Shown piece after piece: positions 8,189 through 17,716 of a stretch of 64,000 nt of DNA. Location: the NCBI GenBank assembly GCA_022447225.1, contig JAKVAZ010000008.1:322643-386642 (forward strand), read 5' to 3'. Made by a program: the position numbers and the translations under genes. Under the pieces are notes generated by a model that saw only the letters and a program-made list of their open reading frames with translations, was not told where the DNA came from and made no database searches. This DNA is from Fuerstiella sp. GTDB taxonomy: Bacteria > Planctomycetota > Planctomycetia > Planctomycetales > Planctomycetaceae. Every line of letters begins with the position of its first letter. The stretch's first letter is position 1.

Positions 8189-10003
8189 ATGCGTCCATTC
8201 TTCTGTATACCGGCGTTGGTCATCCCAGGCCTCATCCTGACGGCCACTCCCGGTCTGAGTGGTCCCCGTGTGACAATTCATCAGTCAATGTCACCTCCCG
8301 AATGGGCACTTCTGGAGCGTGAGTTGCTGCGGGCCAATACTCAGGCATGTCAGAAATTTTTCGACCGATATTTCGACGAACGTGGATTCCTGCTTTGCGT
8401 TGAACGCTGGGGGGGCGATGACGGACCTGACGACGCGATTGAAAATATGATTTACTGGCCCGTTCTGCACGCTCTGGGTGCGTCTGATTCCATTCTGCAG
8501 ATGTACAAAAAAGCCTGGGAAGGACACCTCCGACAGTACACGGCAGCCAAAACGGTTGAAGTTCCGTTTGCGCGTGACGGAATGTATTACAAAGAATTCC
8601 CTGTCATGTTCGACTGGCTGCACCACGCAGAAGGATTGAGTGTCTTTTGCCTGCAGGGGCTTTCCGACCCATACGATCACCGCTTTCAAAAGCGAACACG
8701 ACGTTTCGCCGGGTTTTATATGGACGAAGATCCGCAGGCCCGGAATTATGATCCGAAACACAAACTCATTCGCAGTCTGATCAACGGTAGTCGCGGTCCG
8801 ATGCTGCGCAAAGCCACAGCACTGGACTGGGCCGGTGATCCGATTGAAGTTGAAAACCGGTTTGTTCTCGGTCACGGTGAACAAAGCTATGAAGAAGTCC
8901 TCGCACACTTCAGAGATTACAACGATGTGGCCGGTGATCATCCCTCAAACCTGCTGTCCACCGCGCTTGCCCTCAATGCCTACATGATTGGTCACCAGCC
9001 CAAATACAAAGAGTGGGTTCTGGAGTACGTGGAGGCCTGGCGGAATCGAATGATTGAAAACGGTAACGTGATTCCCAGTAACATCGGTCTGGACGGAAAA
9101 ATCGGAGGAGCCGCCGGTGGGAAATGGTACGGTGGAGTCTACGGCTGGGGATTCACGGTGGAAGGTGTGGGAGAATCGTCCGGTCCCTCTCATCGCCAGA
9201 CGTTTGATCGTGGATTTCAAGGGTTCCTGAACGCAGTTCTGTTGACCGGCGATCTCAGTCTGCTCGACCCCTGGCGGAAACAAATGGACACCGTTAATGG
9301 TAACAAACGCATTGAGAACGGCAGGACGCTGTATCCCCACAAATACGGCGATGAGGGCTGGTACAACTTTCAGCCGCAGCCTTACCGTGCCGGAGCCACG
9401 GGAATCTATTACGCCAGCATGCAGGAGGAGGATTTTCGACGAATCCCTGCGAATCCATGGTTCGATTATCTGAATGGCAGGAATCCTCAGTATCCCAAAC
9501 ACGCACTCAGAGACGACTTCGAACACATTCGGGCGAGAGTAGCCGGGATGCGCTCCGACACGACAACTCCCGACACGCGACTTTCTGACGATCCTTTAAA
9601 ATACACTCCGACCGCCGTTCGATCGCTGACCGAACTGATGCTGGGTGGTATGTATCCTGCCCGCACGGGAATGGTGTTACATTGCCGGCTGCGCTACTTC
9701 GATCCGGATCGACGGAGGGCCGGTGTTCCGGAGCACGTTGCTGCACTGGTTGAAAAAATGACGAGCGATGAAGTCGTGGTGACTCTGGTGAATACCAGTC
9801 CGCTTGATTCCTGCAAAATCGTGGTGCAGGCCGGTGGCTATGCGGAGCACCAATTCATGTCTGTGGAAATCGGCGGACGGAAACAAAGCATCGACGACTC
9901 ATACTTTTCAGTCGATCTGGCTCCCGGTGCAGGCGACCGAATGACAATGAAGATGCAGCGTTACGTCAACCAGCCCACCCTGCGGTTTCCGTGGGATCGC
10001 TGA
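8189..10003 (+). CDS. Exported protein of unknown function, probable alpha/alpha toroid with C-terminal beta domain
   Basis: The 604-residue product begins with a signal peptide (hydrophobic residues 3-21, cleavage near LSG). The body is rich in aromatic residues and in helical segments with conserved-looking WGGDDGPDDAIENMIYW, GWGFTVEGVGESSGP and DEGWYNF patches, which suits an (alpha/alpha) barrel of the kind found in polysaccharide lyases and GH families. The last 130 residues look like a beta-sandwich (VVVTLVNTSPLDSC). I cannot name a family, and no catalytic residues can be assigned. The gene is monocistronic by spacing and faces the large minus-strand fusion gene downstream. A role in periplasmic polysaccharide handling is only a guess from fold appearance. 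Confidence 0.72.
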   Translation: MRPFFCIPALVIPGLILTATPGLSGPRVTIHQSMSPPEWALLERELLRANTQACQKFFDRYFDERGFLLCVERWGGDDGPDDAIENMIYWPVLHALGASDSILQMYKKAWEGHLRQYTAAKTVEVPFARDGMYYKEFPVMFDWLHHAEGLSVFCLQGLSDPYDHRFQKRTRRFAGFYMDEDPQARNYDPKHKLIRSLINGSRGPMLRKATALDWAGDPIEVENRFVLGHGEQSYEEVLAHFRDYNDVAGDHPSNLLSTALALNAYMIGHQPKYKEWVLEYVEAWRNRMIENGNVIPSNIGLDGKIGGAAGGKWYGGVYGWGFTVEGVGESSGPSHRQTFDRGFQGFLNAVLLTGDLSLLDPWRKQMDTVNGNKRIENGRTLYPHKYGDEGWYNFQPQPYRAGATGIYYASMQEEDFRRIPANPWFDYLNGRNPQYPKHALRDDFEHIRARVAGMRSDTTTPDTRLSDDPLKYTPTAVRSLTELMLGGMYPARTGMVLHCRLRYFDPDRRRAGVPEHVAALVEKMTSDEVVVTLVNTSPLDSCKIVVQAGGYAEHQFMSVEIGGRKQSIDDSYFSVDLAPGAGDRMTMKMQRYVNQPTLRFPWDR

Positions 10004-10094
10004 CAGCCATTCGACAGTCCCGATTGTCAGGTCGAAATGTTCAGAGTAACAGCGAGACCCTCAGCCTCTGGACATTACTCCCCACATCAAACGT

Positions 10095-13000
10095 TCAAAG
10101 ACTTGTCACCGGCACCAGTTGCAACGACTTCAAGTCGATCATCACACCCTTAATCCCGTCCCGCGGGCGTACGGCCAGCCGCTGAGCTCCCTCAGAAAGG
10201 TCCAGAGTTCCAAATTTTTCCCGCTGATAGGTGTCCCCACTGCCGGTCGCGGCAACTTCGTGTGTCAGGCTGCTGCTGCTGCATTCGATCACCATGGAAT
10301 TTCCCGCGTTCACTCGGTCACATGCCCATGTGGCCCACACTTCGTAACGTCCGCCACGAGCGACGTAAATCGGCCAGACAGCTCGATCGTTCATGGTTTG
10401 CCAGTGTCCGAGACTGTCGTGCGTCCTGTCCACTGTCAGCGTGTCCCCATAAACTTCACATTCGGTTGCCAGCAGCAAAAATGAATTGTCCTGTCCGGGA
10501 CGGACACGCCGTACAAACCAGCCGCGCTGATTGGGCTCAACTTTTCGTGCAGCGGCCTGCCGCACATACGCGATCACGTCAGCCAGATCCTGCGTGTTGA
10601 GATCCTTCTCAAGTCCTTCGGGCATCGTTGATTTCGCTGTACTCCTGAGCAGCTCCAGTTCATTTCGCAGCAGCGAAACGCGTTCACCTTTGGGTGCCAG
10701 CAGTGTGATGCCGGCCCCGGTTTCCTCCGCAAGGATGCCGCTGTGAGTTTTTCCGGCATCGGTGACCGCAACGTAATTGATATACTTTGATTCAACATTA
10801 CGGTTGGGATCCAGCACCGCGATCAACAGAGACTCAGACGACTTATCTTTTAACGACGCCAGATCAGGACCAACCTGGTGGCCAAAACCGTCAAGCTTGT
10901 GACAGGTCGAGCAGACTTTGCGGTAAACTTGTTTCCCGCGTTCCGCGTCTGGCGGCAGGGTAAGTGCGGACCGGAAGTCTGCCACAACCTGGTGACGACC
11001 TGCATCAACCACAGTGGAAAACATGTGAGTCGCACGCTGTCGAATGGATTCCTCAGGATGATTGATCAACTGCCCGCGCCGAGTCGCATTGATTTCGCCA
11101 ACGGCAAATTGTTCCTGTTCCATCGCATCCAGAATCGCTGCTGACCAGAGCGTACGGCTGAACAGCACGTCGAGAACCTGTGAACGCAACTCGGGCCCCA
11201 TTGATTTCCATTCGGATAACAGCAGCGCCGGGATCTGCTCGTCTTGCAGTTCGCCCAAACGCTGCACGGCCGCCAACTGGATTTCTCCCGTATGACGAGG
11301 CTCAAGCAAACCCGCAAGAATCTGTAGATCCGACTGATGTCGCTGTTCTTCACGGGCCATCAGTCGGATGGCGGCAACGCGTTCGGTCTCATCGGCATTC
11401 TCGTCGACAGCAATTTGCGACGCTGTTCCGAACAGACCGGACAGACGCGAGAACGCCTCCTGACGCAAAACATCGATTTCCGGAATTAAAGATTCCGTCT
11501 GACTTTGGCCGCGATGGTGAAGTGCCTCCAAAATCTCCGCCACGGCGTGCATTCTCCAGCTGTCGTCTTTTCCGGACGGCGACTCCGCAATTCTGTCAAA
11601 GATCCTGTTCAAAACCTTGTGATTGCCCAGCAACGATCCCTGACGCAACAAACGAACGACCAGTTCCTGATGTGACACGGAAGCTGTCGGAGAAGCCAGT
11701 ACAGCATTAAGCACCTCACCGATGTTTTCAGAGTTCAGGGAACTAATGATAGCGGTGGACAGGTATTGATCGTCAGCGCAGGTCTGTGCCAGCCTGCCCA
11801 GAGCCGCCCCCGCCTGGCTGTCGTTCGGCTGGCCCAGCGAATAGGCAAGCTGTAACCGTACATGGGGATCCGTATCGGCCGTTCGTGCCCGCATGGCAAC
11901 AGCGAGTTCGTCCGACTGATCCGCAAATTCTTCGCCAAGACGCACCGCATGCCGCCGCACGCCAGGATGGGAATCGGCAAGAGCCACCAGGACTGTGCCG
12001 GCTTTCAGTGCCTTCAGGCCGTCCAGCGTACATAAAGCGTGGAGTCTCGCCTCAGGATGCTTTCCGGACACAACCATGGTTTCCAGCAGCGCAACAGCCG
12101 CGGCGTCCTCCCGATGAATCAGCAGTCGTTGAACGGTGTCGCGCTGCCAGCCACCGGGACTTTCCAGCATCTGCACCAGCTCGGCCGTGTTCATTCTGTC
12201 GAAGCGAGGCACACGGCGCAAAGTTTTTTCGGCAGGATAGACACGATAGATGCGCCCTCGATCCTCCCCGGCGCGGACCGCCAGATCTTTCTGTAACTCC
12301 CTGGGAATATACTGCGTATGTTCTATCACCTCACGGTACATGTCAGCGATATACAGGGCCCCGTCGGGCCCCACTTTAATCGTGGTCGGGCGAAACCAGT
12401 TGTCCCGCGAGGCGAGGAATTCAGATTGCTGTTCATCATCAGCACGGCGACTGTTAAACACGACGCCTTCGGCGGACATCACCTCTCGATGTATTAGGTT
12501 GTGCACCGGTTCGCTGACGAATGAGTTGCCGACAAACGCTTCACCAAAAAGCTGATCACGGTACACAATCGAGCTGCAGGCAGATGTAAAATGGTCTGCT
12601 CCGTCCAGAAAGTTAAACCGTGGCAGCGTACGACTCACGGGATAACAGGGAGACGCTCCCGGCTTGACCGATACCTGCCGACGACCTTCCGGCGGAATGA
12701 CATACGGGTTGCGGCGGAGATATCGGTCTGAAAACATGTACTGCCACATCGGATGGCTGTTGTTGCTGCCAAACCAATTGCCCCAGTCGTCCCGGCTGCG
12801 TCCGAATTGCGTGCTGCCCATTTCTTTTTCGATCTCACCCACGTCGGGAAGAATACGAATGTCGTGTCTCAGCAGATTGATCGACTTCCCGGTCCTGACC
12901 GATTTCACCCGTCCACCACTGTCGCCATTGGCACAGTAGACCCAGTTGTCCAGTCCCCAGGTGAATCCGTTGAGCCGATGCTGCTGGTTTCCCTGTCCAA

Positions 13001-15347
13001 ACCCGGTGAACAGGATTTCGCGGTGATCCGCTCGTCCGTCACCGGTGGTGTCTTCGGCATAGAAGATGTCCGGAGCAGCGGTCACCAGTACACCGTTTCG
13101 CCACGGCATCACTCCGCTGGGAAAACCGATCCGGTCCAGGAAGACGGTTGACTTGTCGTAAGTTCCATCAGCATCACGGTCTTCTAAAACACGCACGCGT
13201 CCCCCCGGCTTTCCCTGGCCGTCAAGGCCCAGAGGATAGTCGGCCATCTCCACAACCCACAAACGTCCGTCGGGACCCCAGTCAAAGGCGACCGGGTCCA
13301 GCACCATTGGTTCGGCGGCCACCAGTTCAACTTTGAAACCAGGCCGCGGCACCATGGATTTGAGCGATGCCTGAGGTGTTCGGGGACCGGGGGCAACGTC
13401 CTGAAGGAGGTCATCGAAGGAACGCCGATCGACCAGATTATCCAAGGTGGCAGTATCTTCGTTCTGCCACCACAGATGACGGGAATGGACCCAAAAGCCG
13501 TTGTTGGTTCCGTCCCCGCGGACGATCATTGGTAACTCTTTCAAAGAATCCCTGTCGCCGCGTGTGCCGGAAAGAATTTGCCGGCTCCAGCCGGTCTGCA
13601 TCGAATCAAACAGATGAATCGAATAGCGCTGAGCATTGGAAAACACGATGTCGTCAAATCCGTCCTCGTTGATGTCGACAAAGCGGAGACCGGCGTCGGT
13701 TCCAAACCCGCGAAACTTCCACAATCCGTCTTTGGTATACGGTGTGCCCAAAGTCGTACCTTCGGGCAGCTTAAACGGAAGTTGCTTCCAGCGACTGTCG
13801 GCCATCGACCACTGCAGAATGACATTTGTGTCATGATCCCTGGCAGAAACAATGACTTCATTGATTCCGTCCCCATCCAGGTCACGGAAGCTTGTTTTGA
13901 TTCCTGTCGGAGTCTCTGCAGTAAGCTCAGCAACAGCATCAACGTCCGGCAGTGAGGAAAGACGAGGTTCCGCAACCCACTTGGTGCCGTTGAAACACCA
14001 TGCTCCACCGGCAGCGGTTGATTTCCCCGCTGACAGGTCACCCGTATCAACAGACACCGGTGTTTGCCAAACAGTCGGCCGCGCGGTGTTGCGCAGGACG
14101 GAAAAATGCACTTCAAAAAATCGACTGTGCTTCGATTCCTGTTGTACAAGCAGGGCAGGAAAACCGGATGAAGACCAACTCTGTTTTTCCGGTGACCAAA
14201 TGCGGGTCTTCTTTGAACGACGATTGCCGACGACAACATCCAGGAACCCGTCATGGTTAACATCCAGCAGTCGTACGCCGTTGTCACGTCCTGTTTCGTC
14301 GCGAAGAGGCTGTCCATCCAGCAGGTTGTCATTCAGCCGGTTCAGTGCCTCGCCGAACGTAAGAAACTTCACCTTCCTGCCGTGTTTTTCCACGGTATGA
14401 TCAATCAGTTCGATGATCTGGTCGTTACGAATCCAGCCGTGTGGATGGAAGACCAGATTCAGTACTCCCTGTTTGATCACCGTAATATCGATAGCTGCCT
14501 TCAGATCGCGGACCGTTTTCGGTGAGCATTTTTCCTTGTGGTAATGCTGAGCGGACCAGTCGCTGGGCGTCACACAGGGAAACTCCCAGCAAAGGCGGTT
14601 GATCACGTACGGATACGGATAATTCTCGATTGAGTTGACGAACGATCGGTCATAGGGAACGTACTTCCCAAATTTCTCTTTGCCGTCGGCATCAAAAATC
14701 AGTTCGCGGGGAATTTGGGGATCATGCGACGTGAAGATGTTAAACACCGACGAATCGATGTGTAAAAAGCGACCTTTTTCACTGGTGTCGTTGAAAATCT
14801 CCGAGAAAAACCGCGGACTCACCGTGTTCAGAGAATCACAGCAGGGCATACGGTAGGCAACCGGGTTGTTGTTGGGGATGGCCCCCAGCATGTCGATGCA
14901 GCGGTCATAGGTTGATTTGGCTTTGGCAAAATCACTTTTCTGCAGCAGCGGGCAGGGATGGTCGATCGTGTGCACATCGATGGTCAGCCCTTCGTCCAGC
15001 CAGGGCGGCAGCAGGTCGTCGTCGGGGACAACGCGGTTGGTCATAATGCTGACCGGCGCCCGGCCGTCGATCTGCTTGAGCCGCTGCAGAATGGGTCGCA
15101 GGTAATTCTCGTACGTGGCCGACATCGCCTTGCCCGAATCACGCATGTCGTCGATGGCCAGGACAACCACGGCTTCCACAGCGTCATCACCCACCCATTG
15201 CGGCGTAATCAGCTTTGGAAATTCGTGTGAGACATAGTACGGACTGTCACTGCCAAGATACGTCAGCCGATTTCCGTCGCCCGCCACGGCCGGAACCGTC
15301 ATATGCAGCAGACAGGTGACCAGAATTCCGCAGCGTGCAAACCACAT
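10095..15347 (-). CDS. Giant exported fusion: deacetylase-like domain, FG-GAP repeats, PVC dehydrogenase propeller, HEAT repeats, cytochrome c, CBM-like domain
   Basis: I prefer ATG 15347 (GGAG eight bases upstream; opens a typical signal peptide) over the ATG seven codons earlier; the product is 1750 residues. In order: a polysaccharide-deacetylase-like domain (about 30-340) with Asp66/Asp67 and an HTIDH motif (His126, His130) as in NodB metal sites; FG-GAP/VCBS repeats with DVNHDGFLD, DLDGDGINE and DINEDGFDD (about 360-570); a TIGR02604-type membrane-bound dehydrogenase propeller (about 670-1040); HEAT repeats (about 1045-1440); a TIGR02603-type cytochrome c with CSTCH at about 1479; and a C-terminal carbohydrate-binding-like beta domain. 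It is presumably periplasmic. A redox step on a bound glycan is plausible but unproven. No haem-axial Met was assigned. Confidence 0.85.
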   Translation of the reverse strand: MWFARCGILVTCLLHMTVPAVAGDGNRLTYLGSDSPYYVSHEFPKLITPQWVGDDAVEAVVVLAIDDMRDSGKAMSATYENYLRPILQRLKQIDGRAPVSIMTNRVVPDDDLLPPWLDEGLTIDVHTIDHPCPLLQKSDFAKAKSTYDRCIDMLGAIPNNNPVAYRMPCCDSLNTVSPRFFSEIFNDTSEKGRFLHIDSSVFNIFTSHDPQIPRELIFDADGKEKFGKYVPYDRSFVNSIENYPYPYVINRLCWEFPCVTPSDWSAQHYHKEKCSPKTVRDLKAAIDITVIKQGVLNLVFHPHGWIRNDQIIELIDHTVEKHGRKVKFLTFGEALNRLNDNLLDGQPLRDETGRDNGVRLLDVNHDGFLDVVVGNRRSKKTRIWSPEKQSWSSSGFPALLVQQESKHSRFFEVHFSVLRNTARPTVWQTPVSVDTGDLSAGKSTAAGGAWCFNGTKWVAEPRLSSLPDVDAVAELTAETPTGIKTSFRDLDGDGINEVIVSARDHDTNVILQWSMADSRWKQLPFKLPEGTTLGTPYTKDGLWKFRGFGTDAGLRFVDINEDGFDDIVFSNAQRYSIHLFDSMQTGWSRQILSGTRGDRDSLKELPMIVRGDGTNNGFWVHSRHLWWQNEDTATLDNLVDRRSFDDLLQDVAPGPRTPQASLKSMVPRPGFKVELVAAEPMVLDPVAFDWGPDGRLWVVEMADYPLGLDGQGKPGGRVRVLEDRDADGTYDKSTVFLDRIGFPSGVMPWRNGVLVTAAPDIFYAEDTTGDGRADHREILFTGFGQGNQQHRLNGFTWGLDNWVYCANGDSGGRVKSVRTGKSINLLRHDIRILPDVGEIEKEMGSTQFGRSRDDWGNWFGSNNSHPMWQYMFSDRYLRRNPYVIPPEGRRQVSVKPGASPCYPVSRTLPRFNFLDGADHFTSACSSIVYRDQLFGEAFVGNSFVSEPVHNLIHREVMSAEGVVFNSRRADDEQQSEFLASRDNWFRPTTIKVGPDGALYIADMYREVIEHTQYIPRELQKDLAVRAGEDRGRIYRVYPAEKTLRRVPRFDRMNTAELVQMLESPGGWQRDTVQRLLIHREDAAAVALLETMVVSGKHPEARLHALCTLDGLKALKAGTVLVALADSHPGVRRHAVRLGEEFADQSDELAVAMRARTADTDPHVRLQLAYSLGQPNDSQAGAALGRLAQTCADDQYLSTAIISSLNSENIGEVLNAVLASPTASVSHQELVVRLLRQGSLLGNHKVLNRIFDRIAESPSGKDDSWRMHAVAEILEALHHRGQSQTESLIPEIDVLRQEAFSRLSGLFGTASQIAVDENADETERVAAIRLMAREEQRHQSDLQILAGLLEPRHTGEIQLAAVQRLGELQDEQIPALLLSEWKSMGPELRSQVLDVLFSRTLWSAAILDAMEQEQFAVGEINATRRGQLINHPEESIRQRATHMFSTVVDAGRHQVVADFRSALTLPPDAERGKQVYRKVCSTCHKLDGFGHQVGPDLASLKDKSSESLLIAVLDPNRNVESKYINYVAVTDAGKTHSGILAEETGAGITLLAPKGERVSLLRNELELLRSTAKSTMPEGLEKDLNTQDLADVIAYVRQAAARKVEPNQRGWFVRRVRPGQDNSFLLLATECEVYGDTLTVDRTHDSLGHWQTMNDRAVWPIYVARGGRYEVWATWACDRVNAGNSMVIECSSSSLTHEVAATGSGDTYQREKFGTLDLSEGAQRLAVRPRDGIKGVMIDLKSLQLVPVTSL

Positions 15348-15957
15348 CTGTCCAACTCCAGGATTCATAATGAACGATTACTGAAACCTTCAGATTACCC
15401 GAAACCTCGGCCTGATGCTCGCTCGAAACACACCTGCAGTCGCCACTCGTCCAGGGAAATTGTGTTGACCAGTGCTGTTCGCTCTCACAACGATTCCGGA
15501 CTTTCGATCAGGAGTTGTCGGCGGGGCGGGAAGGCAGGTCACGTCCGCAGCATTCGTGTTCGGTGACTCGAATCAACGCGGTGCGAACGTCGCTGAGATC
15601 AGGCGTCCCGGTTGGCAGAACGCGATCCGGACAGCAATCAATGGCGTTTACTTCGTGAAGCCAATGTCAATCCTGCCTACCCTGAGACTTGACTGTCTGC
15701 AGCAACGTGATGCCGGTGTCATGATACCGCTGTATCGTTTGAGTCTGAATTTGTCCTGTATGTGTATGTGTGTAAACAGCAGCAACCAGAACAAGTGCGA
15801 CAAAACTACGTCATTCGCAGGGAAATCCTCCGGGCGCCAGAAAAAGCATCCGACAGCTCGACGACAGTAAACTCCAAGTTAGCTATAAAGTCGGTGGCCG
15901 AATGGAAACAGGATTAAACGATGCGTCAGTTCGCACACACCTAAAAACACGTTGGAT
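15348..15957. other. Gene-free stretch
   Basis: About 600 bases between divergent genes. Short frames on the plus strand have no recognisable product. A short TGTATGTGTATGTGTGT microsatellite-like run lies near 15757-15775. Promoters for both flanking genes are expected but none could be assigned. Confidence 0.4.
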
Positions 15958-16194
15958 ATGAAGAAACCAGGTCCGGTACTCATGGCAGCCACCCGTTGTC
16001 TCAGTGGCTGCGTGTTTGGTGCACTGTGCGGATGGGGATTCGCGTTTGAGTTTCTGAAATCCCCCAGGGACGAACTGCTTGCCGTCTTGATCCTCGCAGG
16101 GGGATTCGGGCTGATCGCCCTGGTATCTACGGAATCCTCATGGCGTAACCTTAAAGAATGGCTGGAAGACCTCCTCTGTTGGCGCCCCTGGTAG
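15958..16194 (+). CDS. Small membrane protein
   Basis: I start at ATG 15958 (an in-frame TTG is two codons earlier). The 78-residue product has two hydrophobic segments (about residues 8-25 and 41-55) joined by a short polar loop and ends in a soluble, Trp-rich amphipathic tail. No Shine-Dalgarno sequence is obvious and no family is recognised. The hydrophobic pattern and codon use suggest a real small inner-membrane protein, but a chance frame is possible. Confidence 0.42.
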   Translation: MKKPGPVLMAATRCLSGCVFGALCGWGFAFEFLKSPRDELLAVLILAGGFGLIALVSTESSWRNLKEWLEDLLCWRPW

Positions 16195-16619
16195 AATGTT
16201 GAAAAAACGACAGAACAATCTGCTTCACGGTAGCCCAAAGCCGAATGTTATGTTTACCACTCCAACGTGATCTCACTGTCACCATCATGCAACTCGACAG
16301 GCCGGATATTGAACCTAACCGCCTGGAGTGGATCAGATTTTTTGAAGCGCCGTGCGATTGCCGGCATGCGAGGCGGGAGTGAGTTCGGAACAACGGCTGG
16401 TAGGGTTTTAGAGGCCGGCCTGATTGCAGACGCTGTGCGGATCATGCGTGCGTTGACTGTCGCAGGCGCTCTGACACCGTTGCCGGTCCATCGTCTGCCG
16501 GGACGAATTCCTGACACACATCGCCAAAGAATTTGCGGTGTTTTGGCGGGGTCATGCATTCTGAGTGAAACACACATCGCGTGTGTCTGTTTCCACGGTT
16601 CACTCAGGGATGTACTCAG
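16195..16619. other. Stretch without a supported gene
   Basis: A minus-strand frame (16254-16685) ends with a plausible protein-like stretch (VRFNIRPVELHDGDSEITLEW) but its upstream part is not convincing and overlaps the integrase remnant on the other strand. It could be the 3' end of a lost minus-strand gene. Nothing else was seen. Confidence 0.3.
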
Positions 16620-16793
16620 ATGACACCATGGCAAAAACGCGTTACCGCACTGACTCGTCGTATGGCCGACGATATAAAACGGCATAACTACTTACAGAAG
16701 ACGATTGACAGCGACACGTATCACGTGGGCCGATTCGCTCAGTTTCCGGGCATGTCACCCGAACAGGAGCAAGGTTGCACCGGAGTTGTTTGA
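16620..16793 (+). pseudogene. Remnant of a tyrosine recombinase/integrase, N-terminal SAM-like domain only
   Basis: ATG 16620 opens 57 codons. Residues from about 15 on (MADDIKRHNYLQKTIDSDTY, then HVGRFAQFPGMSPEQ) follow the N-terminal core-binding (SAM-like) domain of planctomycete and IS91-associated tyrosine recombinases, whose usual form is M-x-x-D-hydrophobic-x-x-R-N-x-x-x-x-T-hydrophobic-x-x-Y-x-x-x-hydrophobic-x-x-F-A-x-x-x-x-x-S-P. The match ends abruptly and the frame closes after 57 residues, so the rest of that domain and the whole catalytic domain with its Arg-His-Arg-Tyr residues are missing. It is read as a decayed end of an integrase gene. The family call rests on pattern memory only. 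Confidence 0.5.
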
Positions 16794-16961
16794 ACGAAAG
16801 CACACCCTGTTCTGATGTGCTTCAAACGAGTACCGACATTCATGTAAAATCCATCCGCACTTTGCACCCACTGTTCAATATATTTTTTACACATCGCTCG
16901 TCGCCTACAAGACACAAGAAACTTCGGGATTCACTGGTGACCTCACAAGACCGACGATAAG

Positions 16962-17624
16962 ATGTTAGGCATGGTCCGACTTCCCAAATCACCTCGACCA
17001 GGACTGACACTTCGCAGCGTGTGCAGCGTGCTTACACTCCTTGTGTATACCACGGTGGCAACTGGTGTGCCGATGGGAGGTCACCGGAACAGTCAGAACA
17101 CTGCGTGCAGGTGCAGTCAGGACGTCCGAAAATCAACAGCGTGCTGCTGCAGAACGGTTTCCGTCGTACCCGACAGCAACGACACGGATCGGGTCGTCCG
17201 CACCGGCCGATCCAGTTTTAAGCAAAACGCGGCGAGGTCTCATACCAGCAAGCAGCGAGCGGTAAAAAACACGTGTTGTTCGTCGAAGATTGCAAAATCC
17301 CGGCCCGCGAACAACAGATCGTGTTGTCAGTCCGGCGGCCGGCGGGATGATACGTCGGCGGGCAGGCAGGTCATAGATTCTGACGGCGACTGTCGCCAAC
17401 CACATGCAGGCCAGTTCGGCGTTCCCGCCGTTGTTAATGCGTGCAACTGCGGAAATGACGCTGCAGTTGGATTTTACTGCAATACCGATCCACGACTGCC
17501 GGTAGAATCTGTGAACATTCTTCCCGGCGTGAATTGGCAGACCAAATTTAAAATCACCTGCCAAATCCTTCCCCATCATATCACTACTCCTGAAACTCCT
17601 CCTCCGGAAGTGTCAGTCGCCTGA
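16962..17624 (+). CDS. Cysteine-rich exported protein of unknown function
   Basis: The 220-residue frame opens with a basic N-terminus and a hydrophobic stretch (about residues 15-37, [20 protein letters not shown]) that reads as a signal peptide or anchor. It then carries clustered cysteines: CRCS, a CCC triplet, CCSS, CCQSG and CNCG. The remainder is polar and basic. Paired and tripled cysteines suggest metal binding or disulfide cross-linking in an exported protein. It sits 92 bases ahead of the DUF1559 gene on the same strand. No family is recognised, no good Shine-Dalgarno sequence is seen, and the low-complexity composition leaves some doubt that it is translated. Confidence 0.5.
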   Translation: MLGMVRLPKSPRPGLTLRSVCSVLTLLVYTTVATGVPMGGHRNSQNTACRCSQDVRKSTACCCRTVSVVPDSNDTDRVVRTGRSSFKQNAARSHTSKQRAVKNTCCSSKIAKSRPANNRSCCQSGGRRDDTSAGRQVIDSDGDCRQPHAGQFGVPAVVNACNCGNDAAVGFYCNTDPRLPVESVNILPGVNWQTKFKITCQILPHHITTPETPPPEVSVA

Positions 17625-17716
17625 TTCGACTGAATGTACCGAACGGACAGGACAACGCCCTGCTCAGTATCGGTCTTTTGCACTTTCTGAGTCCCTCAGA
17701 TGAGGATTTTCGACAG

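Noticed and set aside
16254-16685. A minus-strand frame ending in protein-like sequence
   Set aside because: Only the last ~25 residues look coding; the rest overlaps the integrase remnant and has a random look. It may be a lost 3' end.
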